A stretch of DNA of 64,000 nt, taken from NCBI GenBank assembly GCA_903894475.1, contig CAITQH010000114.1, positions 1 to 64,000 of the forward strand, read 5' to 3'. Made by a program: the position numbers and the translations under genes. Origin of the DNA: an uncultured beta proteobacterium (GTDB taxonomy: Bacteria; Pseudomonadota; Gammaproteobacteria; Burkholderiales; Burkholderiaceae_C). This document shows, in pieces, positions 55,433 to 63,432 of the stretch (position 1 is its first letter; the number at the start of each line of letters is the position of its first letter). A model generated the notes under the pieces. That model saw only the letters and a list, made by a program, of their open reading frames with translations. It was not told the DNA's origin and searched no databases.

Positions 55433-56713
55433 TTAGAAGTAACCCAGAATGTTACCAACATTAGGCACTCCCAGGCCCGTCACATCGTCGTAGCCTGGAC
55501 CCGCGACGCACAGCGCGCAAACACCACGCCCCATCCTGTTTGTGCCGCTCGTGACGTCAAAGAAACTGCTGCTTGCACTCTGGATAATCTTGGCCTGATA
55601 AATCAAGTTGTTGAAGCCGCTGTTGCCAATCACCATGGTGCTGAGCGAAGCGCCATTTTGCTGCATATGCTGCGCCATCAGAGCAACAATACCAGCCCAC
55701 TGGGGTGATCCTGCGCTGGTACCGCCAATCGCAGACCAGGCGCCGTTGACGTAAACGCCCACCGGGCTGGTCATCGTGTCGGCGTTGTAAGCCACATCCG
55801 GAATTGCGCGCTTGCCGTGATTGAGCGAAAGGATGCTTGAGTTACCGAGGTAGCCGACTTGATAACGCGGCATAACTTCAAAAATACTTGCGCCCCCGCC
55901 GCCCATCGACCACGCCACCTCACTGTTGTTTGAAGTCAAAGTCAGTGACTTGATACTGGTACCACCAACGGCCGTGACGAATGGGGATGCTGCCGGATAG
56001 ATCTGGTTGTTACCATTGTTACCGGAGTCCCCCGCCGCGGCCAGGAATACGACGCCAGGATAGCCAGCGAAGACCCCGTCAAACGACGCCGAAGTTTCTG
56101 CACTGAACTCCGCAGTACCCCAACTCATCGATACCGCGGCAACACCCGGTAGCGCAGCGGCTTTTTTCACTGCCGCGAACATGTCAGTCAGAGACGAACT
56201 TGCTGCCACCACCAGGTAAATAGTGGCCGCCGGAGCCACGGCATGCGCCCACTGCACGTCCAGCGCTATTTCACTGGCCCAGTCGTTGCTGCGTGATACT
56301 GCTCTGCCATTGCTCAGATCAATTTTCTGGAAGCAGGGGTTGACCGTATTGCACAAGGGCAAGCGGTAGAAGGCTGAAAATGTATTCAAGTCACTGGCAA
56401 TGCTGCCCGATCCAGGCGCGGTGACGACAGCAAGGACTTGCCCAGCCCCTGTCAATGCTGAAGGCATGTTGTAGTGGGTGCGAATATCGGCAGGACTGAG
56501 CGTGGTGCCAATACCCGTCCCAATCCATCTGTTGACAGCCAGGGAACGGGTCGCCATGGGCACCGAATGACTTTGCGCCCGCGCCATTGGCTCTGCAGTC
56601 ACATCGACAAGTTCGCCGCCACCGCATCCCTGCAGCAGGACAGACACGCTCGCTACCAGCAGGCAACCCGCACTGCGGCAGACAACTCTTGAGAATGCAA
56701 ATCTGGTAATCAA
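55433..56713 (-). CDS. S53 (sedolisin-type) lipoprotein peptidase without propeptide
   Basis: A 426-residue protein from TTG 56713, chosen because GGAGC lies 5 nt upstream; the ORF-track start at 56908 lies beyond the promoter. The signal (CRSAGCLLVASVSVLLQGC) ends in lipobox LLQGC. The S53 catalytic domain follows: Glu/Asp in DWASEIALDVQWAHAVAPAA, oxyanion Asp in AAAGDSGNNG, nucleophile Ser in GGTSAGSPQWAG, and the Ca-binding end FFDVTSGTN...GYDDVTGLGVPN. The roughly 180-residue inhibitory prodomain usual in sedolisins is missing; only about 40 residues precede the domain. It is divergent from DUF6502. Confidence 0.85.
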   Translation of the reverse strand: MITRFAFSRVVCRSAGCLLVASVSVLLQGCGGGELVDVTAEPMARAQSHSVPMATRSLAVNRWIGTGIGTTLSPADIRTHYNMPSALTGAGQVLAVVTAPGSGSIASDLNTFSAFYRLPLCNTVNPCFQKIDLSNGRAVSRSNDWASEIALDVQWAHAVAPAATIYLVVAASSSLTDMFAAVKKAAALPGVAAVSMSWGTAEFSAETSASFDGVFAGYPGVVFLAAAGDSGNNGNNQIYPAASPFVTAVGGTSIKSLTLTSNNSEVAWSMGGGGASIFEVMPRYQVGYLGNSSILSLNHGKRAIPDVAYNADTMTSPVGVYVNGAWSAIGGTSAGSPQWAGIVALMAQHMQQNGASLSTMVIGNSGFNNLIYQAKIIQSASSSFFDVTSGTNRMGRGVCALCVAGPGYDDVTGLGVPNVGNILGYF

Positions 56714-56818
56714 TCTTCGCTCCAATATGAACAGAGGGTCAGGATGGCACCGTGTGAAGACTATTCCATTCTTCTTGGCAGTGTTGCAATAAATTGTCAC
56801 AGCGCGAAGGAAATTGAG

Positions 56819-56847
56819 TTGACATTGTGGGAAACTTTCCCGACAAT
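56819..56847 (+). promoter_or_regulatory. Sigma-70 promoter with palindromic operator for DUF6502-DUF5666
   Basis: TTGACA (56819-56824), 17-bp spacer, GACAAT (56842-56847). The spacer contains the perfect palindrome GGGAAA-C-TTTCCC (56829-56841), flanked by ATTGT and ACAAT arms. This is the best-looking promoter in the window. The start of DUF6502 lies 50 bp downstream. Operator function is inferred from position. Confidence 0.7.
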
Positions 56848-56896
56848 GGCGACCGTTGCAACTCGCCGCTCGTAGGCTGGAAAATTTGACCAAGCA

Positions 56897-57832
56897 ATGA
56901 CGAAACACAATCGACGGGCTGCCAGCTTACCTCCCCAGAAAGCGGCGGGTTTGCCCGAGCCAGCGATGGCAGCGCAGGCCATTGCCCTGGTGCTTCAACC
57001 ACTTGCACGCCTGATGATCGATCACGGTCTGCAGTTGCCATCTCTGATTGATTTGCTAAAAACGGCCTTGGTTCAGGAAGCTGTGACCGCGTATGGCCTG
57101 GCGGAAAAGGGAAGTTCTGACACACGGATTGCGCTGCTGACAGGAGTTCATCGTAAGGACGTCAGACGGCTGCGTGCACAGCCTGTTTCAACTGAGGGCG
57201 TCAGTCCGATGATGCCGGTGGCTGCATCGGTTGTGGCACGCTGGATCAGCGAGCCACGTTATTTGAATGCGGATCAAACCGCCCGAGCTCTGGCGCGCAC
57301 GCCGGGCCGTGGCAGTGAGGGCGAATTTGACTTCACGACACTGGTCGCGGAGGTCAGCCGCGACGTTGGCGCCCGGGCCGTCCTGGATGAACTCGATCGG
57401 CTCGGTGTTGTCGACCTGCGTGAAGACGGCTATGTGGCGCTCAAGTCCACGGCCTTCGTGCCGCAAGAAGGACTGCGCGAGTCCTTTCACTTTCTCGCCG
57501 CCAATGTCAGCGACCATCTGAGCGCGGCGGTGCACAACTTGAAGCCCGGTCGTCAAAGTCCGGCTCTGCTCGATCAGAGTGCCTTTTCACAGGATTTGTC
57601 GGCTGCACAGGCGCAGCAGTTGCAGCAGCAGGCGCGGCGCCTTTGGGCCAGCGCGCTGCAGCAGTTTTTGCAGACTGCAACCGTCGCTGAGGAGCGCAGT
57701 CAGAAAAGCAAAGGGGCGCGGCATCGCGTTCGCTTCGGTGTCTACTTTCACGAAGCGCTGCAGCCGTCAGCCGATGCGGGCAGTGCCGGTGGCGCAACAA
57801 CGCAAGAGATCAAGAGGAAGAAAGCATCATGA
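56897..57832 (+). CDS. DUF6502 family protein (HTH-like)
   Basis: A 311-residue cytoplasmic protein recognised as DUF6502. Residues 70-95 (SSDTRIALLTGVHRKDVRRLR) look like a helix-turn-helix, followed by winged-helix-like segments (LDELDRLGVVDLREDGYVALKS). The C-terminal 100 residues are Gln/Ala-rich helices. No enzymatic motif is seen. It is coupled by ATGA overlap to a Tat lipoprotein gene and has its own strong promoter with an embedded palindrome, so a DNA-binding role is plausible but unproven. Confidence 0.75.
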   Translation: MTKHNRRAASLPPQKAAGLPEPAMAAQAIALVLQPLARLMIDHGLQLPSLIDLLKTALVQEAVTAYGLAEKGSSDTRIALLTGVHRKDVRRLRAQPVSTEGVSPMMPVAASVVARWISEPRYLNADQTARALARTPGRGSEGEFDFTTLVAEVSRDVGARAVLDELDRLGVVDLREDGYVALKSTAFVPQEGLRESFHFLAANVSDHLSAAVHNLKPGRQSPALLDQSAFSQDLSAAQAQQLQQQARRLWASALQQFLQTATVAEERSQKSKGARHRVRFGVYFHEALQPSADAGSAGGATTQEIKRKKAS

Positions 57833-58995
57833 GCAAGTCTGAGAAGGCACATGCGCAACTGACACGGCGTCACTGGATGGTATTGGCGGCGTCCGCCGTG
57901 ACGGCCGGATGCGGCGGTGGTGGCACGACTGGCATCGCCGGCTTGCCCGGCACCGGTGGCACCGGCGTGTTTGCGCAGGGGGCCATTTCCGGCTTTGGCA
58001 GTGTCATCATCAATACGATCAAGTTTGACGACACGCTGGCCGCCGTGCTGATTGACGGTCAGAGCGCCACCTCGGCGGATTTGCGACTGGGTATGGTGGC
58101 GAGCGTGCAGGGCCAGCGGGGTTCTGATGCCACGCAGGGAACAGCCAACAGCATTGAAGTCTGGTCGATTGCCCAGGGCCTGGTCAGCGCCGGGCGCGCC
58201 ACGCCTGGCAGCAGCGGCCAGTTCACGCTCTCTGGCATGACCGTGCTGACCGACTTGAACACGGTATTTGAGGGCAGCAGCGCAACGCACCCCGTTCTTC
58301 CCGGTCAGCGTGTTGCGGTATGGGGTTTGCAGACCGGCACCGATGCTCGTACCTGGAGCGCAACACGAGTTGCTCTTGTATCTGCCACCGCAGTGGTCAG
58401 CACAGGTCTGGTCAGCATCGCCAACTCGCAACGCAGTGTCAACGGACTGCTGCTGAGCGGCGACGCAGCGCGTGCACTCGCTGCCGGTGACCTGGTGCGC
58501 GTTCGCGGGACTCTGTCCTCCACCGATGGCAGTCTGTCGGTACAGAGCGTCCAGTATCCTTCTGTGCCTGCGACCAGTGCGCAGCAGGGTGAGGCCGAAA
58601 TTGAAGGATGGGTGACCAGTGTGGCCACAAGTGGCCGTTTCAACCTCGGTAGTGTTGTGGTGGATGCCAGTCAGGCCGTGTTCGACCCAGCCAGCGCCCT
58701 TGTCGCTGCCGGTAGCCGCGTTGAAGTCAGTGGCGTCTGGCAATCAGGGGTGCTCAAGTCGACCAAAGTCCGAATCCAGAACGTGCAAGAAATCGAAACG
58801 GTGGAAATCAGTGGCCGCATTCAGGAGTTCACGAGCCTGGCCAACTTTGTGGTGCGGGGTCAGCCCTGCGATGCGTCCGGTCTCGGCGTGGTCAGTAACG
58901 GAAAATTGACCGACCTGAAGCTTGGCGTTGCCGTCAAACTCACAGGCACCAAAGCCGGCGATGTGTTGAAAGTGACCAAGCTCGAACTTGCCTAG
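57829..58995 (+). CDS. DUF5666 repeat lipoprotein, Tat-exported
   Basis: A 388-residue protein: twin-arginine signal TRRHWMVLAASAVTAGC with lipobox VTAGC (Cys near residue 28), Gly-rich linker, then several DUF5666/OB-fold-like repeats (GQGAISGFGSVIINT-type start, VWGLQT, VRVRGTLSS, EIEGWVTSV, VEVSGVWQSG, VKLTGTKAG). It is a cell-envelope beta-rich protein of unknown function. It starts inside the DUF6502 stop (ATGA). It converges with the LysE gene. Confidence 0.8.
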   Translation: MSKSEKAHAQLTRRHWMVLAASAVTAGCGGGGTTGIAGLPGTGGTGVFAQGAISGFGSVIINTIKFDDTLAAVLIDGQSATSADLRLGMVASVQGQRGSDATQGTANSIEVWSIAQGLVSAGRATPGSSGQFTLSGMTVLTDLNTVFEGSSATHPVLPGQRVAVWGLQTGTDARTWSATRVALVSATAVVSTGLVSIANSQRSVNGLLLSGDAARALAAGDLVRVRGTLSSTDGSLSVQSVQYPSVPATSAQQGEAEIEGWVTSVATSGRFNLGSVVVDASQAVFDPASALVAAGSRVEVSGVWQSGVLKSTKVRIQNVQEIETVEISGRIQEFTSLANFVVRGQPCDASGLGVVSNGKLTDLKLGVAVKLTGTKAGDVLKVTKLELA

Positions 58996-59005
58996 ACGCC
59001 ATCGA

Positions 59006-59635
59006 TCATTCGTGCGCCGTCACCATCAACGCAGCGAATCCGATGAAGATGCCGCCTGTCAGTCGATTGAAAGCGCGCATGACGCTCGCGCTTTGCAGGT
59101 AGGCAGACAGGCGCTTGCCGCTGAAGGCGTAAACAAAATACCAGACGATCTCAATTACCGTAAACGTCGCCAGCAGGATGCTCAACTGCGGCAAAGTGGC
59201 CGCCTGTGGTTGGATGAACTGCGGAAAAAAGGCGGCGGCAAAAAGTAGCGCCTTCGGATTGCTCGCCGCCACCAGCAAACCTTGCCGAAATAGCATCGCC
59301 GGTCTTGCTGCCAAAGTGGCTGGCTGAGGCGCGCCCTTCATGTCCTGCGCAACCGGTGAACGCCAGTTCTTGACACCCAGGTAGGCCAGGTAGGCGGCTC
59401 CGGACAAGCGCAGCGCGTCAAATATTGTCGGAAAGGTATGCAACAAAGCGCCCAAGCCGGCAGCAGAAATAGTCATCATCGTCAGCAAGGCCGTCAAGCA
59501 TCCGGCCATGGTGGCGACGGCCGCGCGCAAACCGAAACGTGCACTGTTGCTCATCACCAGCAGCATGTTTGGACCCGGTGTTGCTGCCACAAAAAAGATC
59601 ATCAGAACGAACAGCCACCACGTTTGCAGACTCAT
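59006..59635 (-). CDS. LysE-family amino-acid exporter
   Basis: A 209-residue protein with about six hydrophobic segments. FVAATPGPNMLLVMSNSARFGLRAAV near residue 15 is the RhtB/LysE signature (TPGPN), and GLLVAASNPKALLFAAAFFPQF near 120 is the second conserved block. Substrates in the family are amino acids such as threonine, homoserine and lysine; not assignable here. ATG 59635 is used. A REP-like palindrome lies just upstream. Confidence 0.93.
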   Translation of the reverse strand: MSLQTWWLFVLMIFFVAATPGPNMLLVMSNSARFGLRAAVATMAGCLTALLTMMTISAAGLGALLHTFPTIFDALRLSGAAYLAYLGVKNWRSPVAQDMKGAPQPATLAARPAMLFRQGLLVAASNPKALLFAAAFFPQFIQPQAATLPQLSILLATFTVIEIVWYFVYAFSGKRLSAYLQSASVMRAFNRLTGGIFIGFAALMVTAHE

Positions 59636-59670
59636 CTATTGATCTTTCCAGAATTCAAGGCACCAACTTG

Positions 59671-59747
59671 CGTCATCGCGAGGCCGCAGGCCGTGGCGAT
59701 CCATGACTTCTGACTGCATGGATCGCCACGCTACGCTCGCGATGACG
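59671..59747. repeat. REP-like imperfect palindrome
   Basis: Left arm CGTCATCGCGAG...CGTGGCGATCCATG (59671-59705) and right arm CATGGATCGCCACG...CTCGCGATGACG (59717-59747) are reverse complements over 26 positions, with a non-matching interior and an 11-nt centre. The size and intergenic position fit a REP/BIME-type element. I recall very similar GTCATCGCGAG palindromes in other betaproteobacteria. It could act as a transcript-stabilising hairpin between the esterase and lysE genes. Confidence 0.75.
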
Positions 59748-59749
59748 GT

Positions 59750-60661
59750 TCAAGCTGCGCCCCGCAAATGACCACTGAGAAAGGCGCCCAGTTCCAGGAT
59801 CGACTGGTCTGCCTCGCGCATCCTGCCGTGCAGCGTTTGCCAGACGTGCCACATGCCAGGAAACACCTTGACCTCTGCTTTGGACCCCTGCGCGTTCATG
59901 CGCTGGCTCAGCAGCAGCGAGTCATCCAGCAGTGCCTCCCGCGTGCCCACGTGAATCAACGTCGCCGGCAGATTTCGGAGTTCCGCATATTGCGGTGATA
60001 CCAGCGGATGCCGCAGCCGTGCCTCACCTGCATAGTGAAGTGCTGCAACCCTGAGGCGCTCCGTTGACGGAAAGAAGGGGTCGACAGCAGCTTTGGTGCG
60101 ATGCGTGTCATTGGTCAGAGCCAGGTCGGTCCAGGGTGACATCAGTGCCAGTGCTGCGGGTGGAGTCGCGGCCTGATCGCGCAGATGGACGGCCAGAGCC
60201 AATGCCAGACCGGCACCAGCAGAATCCCCGGAGACAGCAATCGGCACATCGGGATGAGCAGCGCTCAACGCCATGTAAGTTGCAAGTGCATCGTCAAGTG
60301 CCGCCGGGAACGGATGCTCTGGCGCCAGACGGTACGCAGGATGAAAGATGCTGTGTTTGGCGGCGCTGGCCAGTCTGGCAGCCAGCGCACGGTGCGTAAC
60401 GCACGAGCCACCGGTGTACGCGCCACCATGCAGGTACAGAACGATGCCCTGGCCCTGTGGCGCCTCAGGGCGCAGCCATTCGCCGCGACAGCCGCCAAGC
60501 TGTGCCTCCTGCACCGTAACGTCGGGCGGCATCTTGAACAAGCGCAGTGCCGCCGCCTCACGTGCCAAACGATACTGCGGCAGGGGCAGATTGAGCCGAG
60601 CGAGTTTGGCCAACTGGTACTTCACCAGGTGGTACAGCAGACGGGATTTGAATGATGGCAT
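59750..60661 (-). CDS. Alpha/beta hydrolase, hormone-sensitive-lipase family
   Basis: A 303-residue esterase: oxyanion HGGAYTGGSC near residue 78, nucleophile GDSAGAGLALAL near 145, acid in HVGTREALLDDS near 243 and His in FPGMWHVW near 272. This is bacterial lipase family IV. No signal peptide is seen, so it is cytoplasmic; the substrate is probably a short-chain ester. It stops 3 nt from the REP-like palindrome. The ABC ATPase gene ends exactly at its start (1-nt overlap), so it may be in the same transcript. Confidence 0.92.
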   Translation of the reverse strand: MPSFKSRLLYHLVKYQLAKLARLNLPLPQYRLAREAAALRLFKMPPDVTVQEAQLGGCRGEWLRPEAPQGQGIVLYLHGGAYTGGSCVTHRALAARLASAAKHSIFHPAYRLAPEHPFPAALDDALATYMALSAAHPDVPIAVSGDSAGAGLALALAVHLRDQAATPPAALALMSPWTDLALTNDTHRTKAAVDPFFPSTERLRVAALHYAGEARLRHPLVSPQYAELRNLPATLIHVGTREALLDDSLLLSQRMNAQGSKAEVKVFPGMWHVWQTLHGRMREADQSILELGAFLSGHLRGAA

Positions 60662-61419
60662 CAGTCGCGCAAGGCCGACAGAAACTGCTGCAACTCTGCC
60701 GTCTTGGGGTGGTTGAAAATCTCGTCTGGCGACCCTGCTTCGTGGATCAGACCCTGGTGCATGAAAACGACACGGTCACTGACCTTGCGCGCAAAGGCCA
60801 TTTCGTGGGTCACAAGAATCAGCGTCATGCCCTCTCTGGCCAGCATTTCAAGCACCTGCAGCACTTCGCCTACAAGTTCCGGATCCAGCGCGGAAGTGAT
60901 CTCGTCGCACAGCAGTACAGCCGGCTCCATCGCCAGGGCGCGTGCGATGGCAACCCGCTGCTGCTGACCTCCAGAGAGCTGTTCAGGCAATCGGTCAAAC
61001 ATGCCGTCCAGACCCACGCGTGTCAGCAGCGTCTGGGCACGTGCGCGCGACTCTTCTTTGGATAAGCCCTTGACCAGCGACGGCGCCAGCATCACGTTGC
61101 GCCCCGCACCCAAATGCGGAAACAGGTTGAAGCTCTGAAAGATCATGCCTACGCGTTGCCGCAACTCGCGCATTGCGGCGCGGTCAGCGTGCTTGAGCGG
61201 CTGTCCATCGATACTCAAGCTGCCTTTCTCAAATGTTTCGAGTCCGTTGATGCAACGCAACAGCGTGCTCTTGCCAGAGCCACTCTTGCCAATGATGCAG
61301 ACAACTTCTTTTCGCTGTACCTGAAGATCGATGCCTTTGAGGACCTCGGTGGGGCCAAAACTCTTGTGCAGCCCGCGGATGTCGACCAGGGCAAAGGCAG
61401 CAGGGTTTGAGTCAATCAT
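60661..61419 (-). CDS. Polar amino-acid ABC transporter, ATP-binding protein
   Basis: A 252-residue ABC ATPase of the GlnQ/HisP type. Walker A GKSGSGKST near residue 45, Q loop IFQSFNLFPHL near 97, signature LSGGQQQRVAIARAL near 150, Walker B VLLCDEITSALD near 173 and switch His in LVTHEM near 208 are intact. ATG 61419 is used. The two permease genes and binding-protein gene lie upstream in the same direction. Substrate: a polar amino acid, unspecified. Confidence 0.94.
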   Translation of the reverse strand: MIDSNPAAFALVDIRGLHKSFGPTEVLKGIDLQVQRKEVVCIIGKSGSGKSTLLRCINGLETFEKGSLSIDGQPLKHADRAAMRELRQRVGMIFQSFNLFPHLGAGRNVMLAPSLVKGLSKEESRARAQTLLTRVGLDGMFDRLPEQLSGGQQQRVAIARALAMEPAVLLCDEITSALDPELVGEVLQVLEMLAREGMTLILVTHEMAFARKVSDRVVFMHQGLIHEAGSPDEIFNHPKTAELQQFLSALRD

Positions 61420-61423
61420 GTGT

Positions 61424-62068
61424 TCAGGCCAGACGGCGGGTTTCGAGATGCTGGCTCCAGCGCGAGAGCGGATAGCACAGGGCAAAGTACAGAAGACCCA
61501 CAAAGGTGTAGGCAAGAAAGGGTTGATACGTGGCGTTGGAGATCATCTGGCCAGCCTTGGTCAGTTCAACAAAGCCGATCACCGAAGCCAGCGCTGTGCC
61601 CTTGACGATCTGCACCATGAATCCGACGGTCGGCGCAATCGCCACCCGCAGGGCTTGCGGCAGGATCACGTGACGCATCTGCTGTGGAAAGTCCAGCGCC
61701 AGACTGGCCGAGGCCTCCCACTGTCCGCGCGGGACCGAGTTGACGCAGCCACGCCAGATTTCGGTCAGGTAGGCGCTCGCATAAAGCGTCAGACAGATCG
61801 CCGCCGATACCAGTGGCGAAGTGTCCATGCCCAGCAGAGCCAGACCAAAGTACACCAGAAACAACTGCATCAGCAATGGCGTGCCCTGGAACACCTGCAC
61901 ATACCAGCTAACCACCACACCGACGCCGCGCAACTGCGCAAAACGCAGCAACAGCAGCGCCATGCCGACCAGTCCACCGCCAACAAAAGCAATAAGCGAG
62001 AGCGCGACTGTCCAGCGCATGGCGCCCAGAAGAAACGTCAGAATATCCCAGAGCGAAAACTGAACCAT
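61424..62068 (-). CDS. Amino-acid ABC transporter permease 1
   Basis: A 214-residue HisM/GlnP-type permease with about five helices. The EAA loop appears as SASLALDFPQQMRHVILPQALRVAIAP near residues 118-145, and VFQGTPLLMQLFLVYFG near 57 is the typical PxxxQ region. It lies 4 nt from the ATPase gene and 13 nt from the second permease. Confidence 0.93.
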   Translation of the reverse strand: MVQFSLWDILTFLLGAMRWTVALSLIAFVGGGLVGMALLLLRFAQLRGVGVVVSWYVQVFQGTPLLMQLFLVYFGLALLGMDTSPLVSAAICLTLYASAYLTEIWRGCVNSVPRGQWEASASLALDFPQQMRHVILPQALRVAIAPTVGFMVQIVKGTALASVIGFVELTKAGQMISNATYQPFLAYTFVGLLYFALCYPLSRWSQHLETRRLA

Positions 62069-62081
62069 GAAATCCTGCGCT

Positions 62082-62744
62082 TCAGCGGCTGAAAAAGATA
62101 AAACGCGGCCCGACCCAGTTCAGCAACTGGCGCAGCGCGATGGCAAGTGCCAGATAGGCTGCTGTCACCACGATGTACGACTCGAAACTGCGAAACGTGC
62201 GGCTTGAAATCAGATTGGCCGCTTGCGACATCTCTTCAGCCGAGATTTGACCGCACACTGCCGAGCCCAGCATGACGATGATGATCTGACTCACCAGCGC
62301 CGGCCAGATGCGCTGCAGTGCCGGCGGCAGCACCACGCGTGAAAACACCTGCCACGGCGTCAGTGCCAGACTCAAGGCCGCTTCCAGTTGGCCTTTGGGC
62401 GTGGCTTGCAGACCCGCACGCACAATTTCGCAGGCGTAAGCACCCAGGTTAAGCACCATGGCAAGGACGCAAGCCAACTCGACCGAGAGTCGCACGCCCA
62501 GCGATGGCAGACCAAAGAAGATAAAGAAGAGTTGGATGATGAATGGTGTGTTGCGCACCAGTTCAACATAGCTGCCCACCAGCCATTTCAAGATCGCGTT
62601 GCCATGCAGGCGCGCCCAGGCACAGGCCGTGCCGAGCAGCGCGCCCAGCACGGCAGAAGCCGCCGTCAGCGCCACGGTCAGGACCAAGCCATGCAGCAGC
62701 ATGGGCCACTGTGCCAGCACCACGGCAAAATTGAACTCGATCAC
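62082..62744 (-). CDS. Amino-acid ABC transporter permease 2
   Basis: A 220-residue HisQ/GlnP-type permease, paralogous to the neighbour. VRNTPFIIQLFFIFFGLPSLG near residue 62 and the EAA loop AALSLALTPWQVFSRVVLPPALQRIWPAL near 120-150 are clear. It probably pairs with permease 1 as a heterodimer. It lies 27 nt downstream of the broken binding-protein gene. Confidence 0.93.
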   Translation of the reverse strand: MIEFNFAVVLAQWPMLLHGLVLTVALTAASAVLGALLGTACAWARLHGNAILKWLVGSYVELVRNTPFIIQLFFIFFGLPSLGVRLSVELACVLAMVLNLGAYACEIVRAGLQATPKGQLEAALSLALTPWQVFSRVVLPPALQRIWPALVSQIIIVMLGSAVCGQISAEEMSQAANLISSRTFRSFESYIVVTAAYLALAIALRQLLNWVGPRFIFFSR

Positions 62745-62771
62745 GGCAAACCCGTTTTGCGATGTCGGTAC

Positions 62772-63354
62772 TTAATCAGGCAACGCACCCGTGCCGCGGC
62801 CAAGAAACTTTTGCGAATACTGTTCCAGCGTGCCGTCGGCCTTGGCAACGCGAAGAATTTCGTTCACCTTGTTGAGCAGGGCGGTGTCACCCTTGCGCAC
62901 GCCAATGAAGTTGGGCGAGTCCTTCAGCAGCAGCTTGTATTCCGCCTGCACCTGGGGGTTCTTCTGAATGGCAGCAGCGGCCACGGCAGCGCCAGTGGCC
63001 AGCAGTTGGGTCTGCTGCGAGATAAACGCTGCTACCGTCGTGGAATCGTCTTCAAAACGCATGGTCTTGAGTGTCGGTGGCGCCATCTGCTGCAATATAT
63101 CGTCCTGAATCGTGCCGCGCGTTACCGCAATGGTCTTGCCGGCCAGATCTGCAAAGCTCTTGATCGTCCACGCCGGTGAGTTTGAAGTCCGGACCCATGT
63201 AACCGTAAGGCGGAAAGTCGGAGGCAACGCCTAACGCAATAGATTTTTTGGCCAGAATGGATGTTAACGAGTCATCAGCCCGAGCCGGTGTAGCGCAGAC
63301 CAGCAGTGCGCCGGCAAACAGGCCAGCCAGTGTGGAGAGTACTTTGAATTTCAT
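62772..63354 (-). pseudogene. Amino-acid ABC substrate-binding protein, broken by internal deletion and frameshift
   Basis: Two ORFs in different frames form one family-3 solute-binding protein. Codons from 63354 give a signal peptide (STLAGLFAGALLVCATPARA) and SILAKKSIALGVASDFPPYGYMGPDFKLTGVD, 63 residues. From 63164 a second frame gives IKSFADLAGKTIAVTRGTIQDDI to the end at 62772, 130 residues. Intact members are about 260 residues, so roughly 70 are missing, including lobe-1 residues that contact the ligand. The junction is near 63165 (GTGGAC-G-ATCAAG), and the change is not a multiple of three. As it stands no functional protein can be made. Confidence 0.85.
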
Positions 63355-63432
63355 GAAAGTTCCTGTAATGAGTAATGCGACACACTTTCCCTCGCAAGAT
63401 GTGTGCCGCCGATATTGTCGGGTGCCGCTTGG

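Noticed and set aside
57748-58743. 331-residue minus-strand ORF over DUF5666
   Set aside because: Shadow frame; DUF6502-DUF5666 have start, coupling and signal-peptide support.
61331-63179. Plus-strand ORFs of 253 and 263 residues (61331..62092, 62388..63179)
   Set aside because: Antisense to clear ABC transporter genes, Gln/His/Arg-rich shadow composition.
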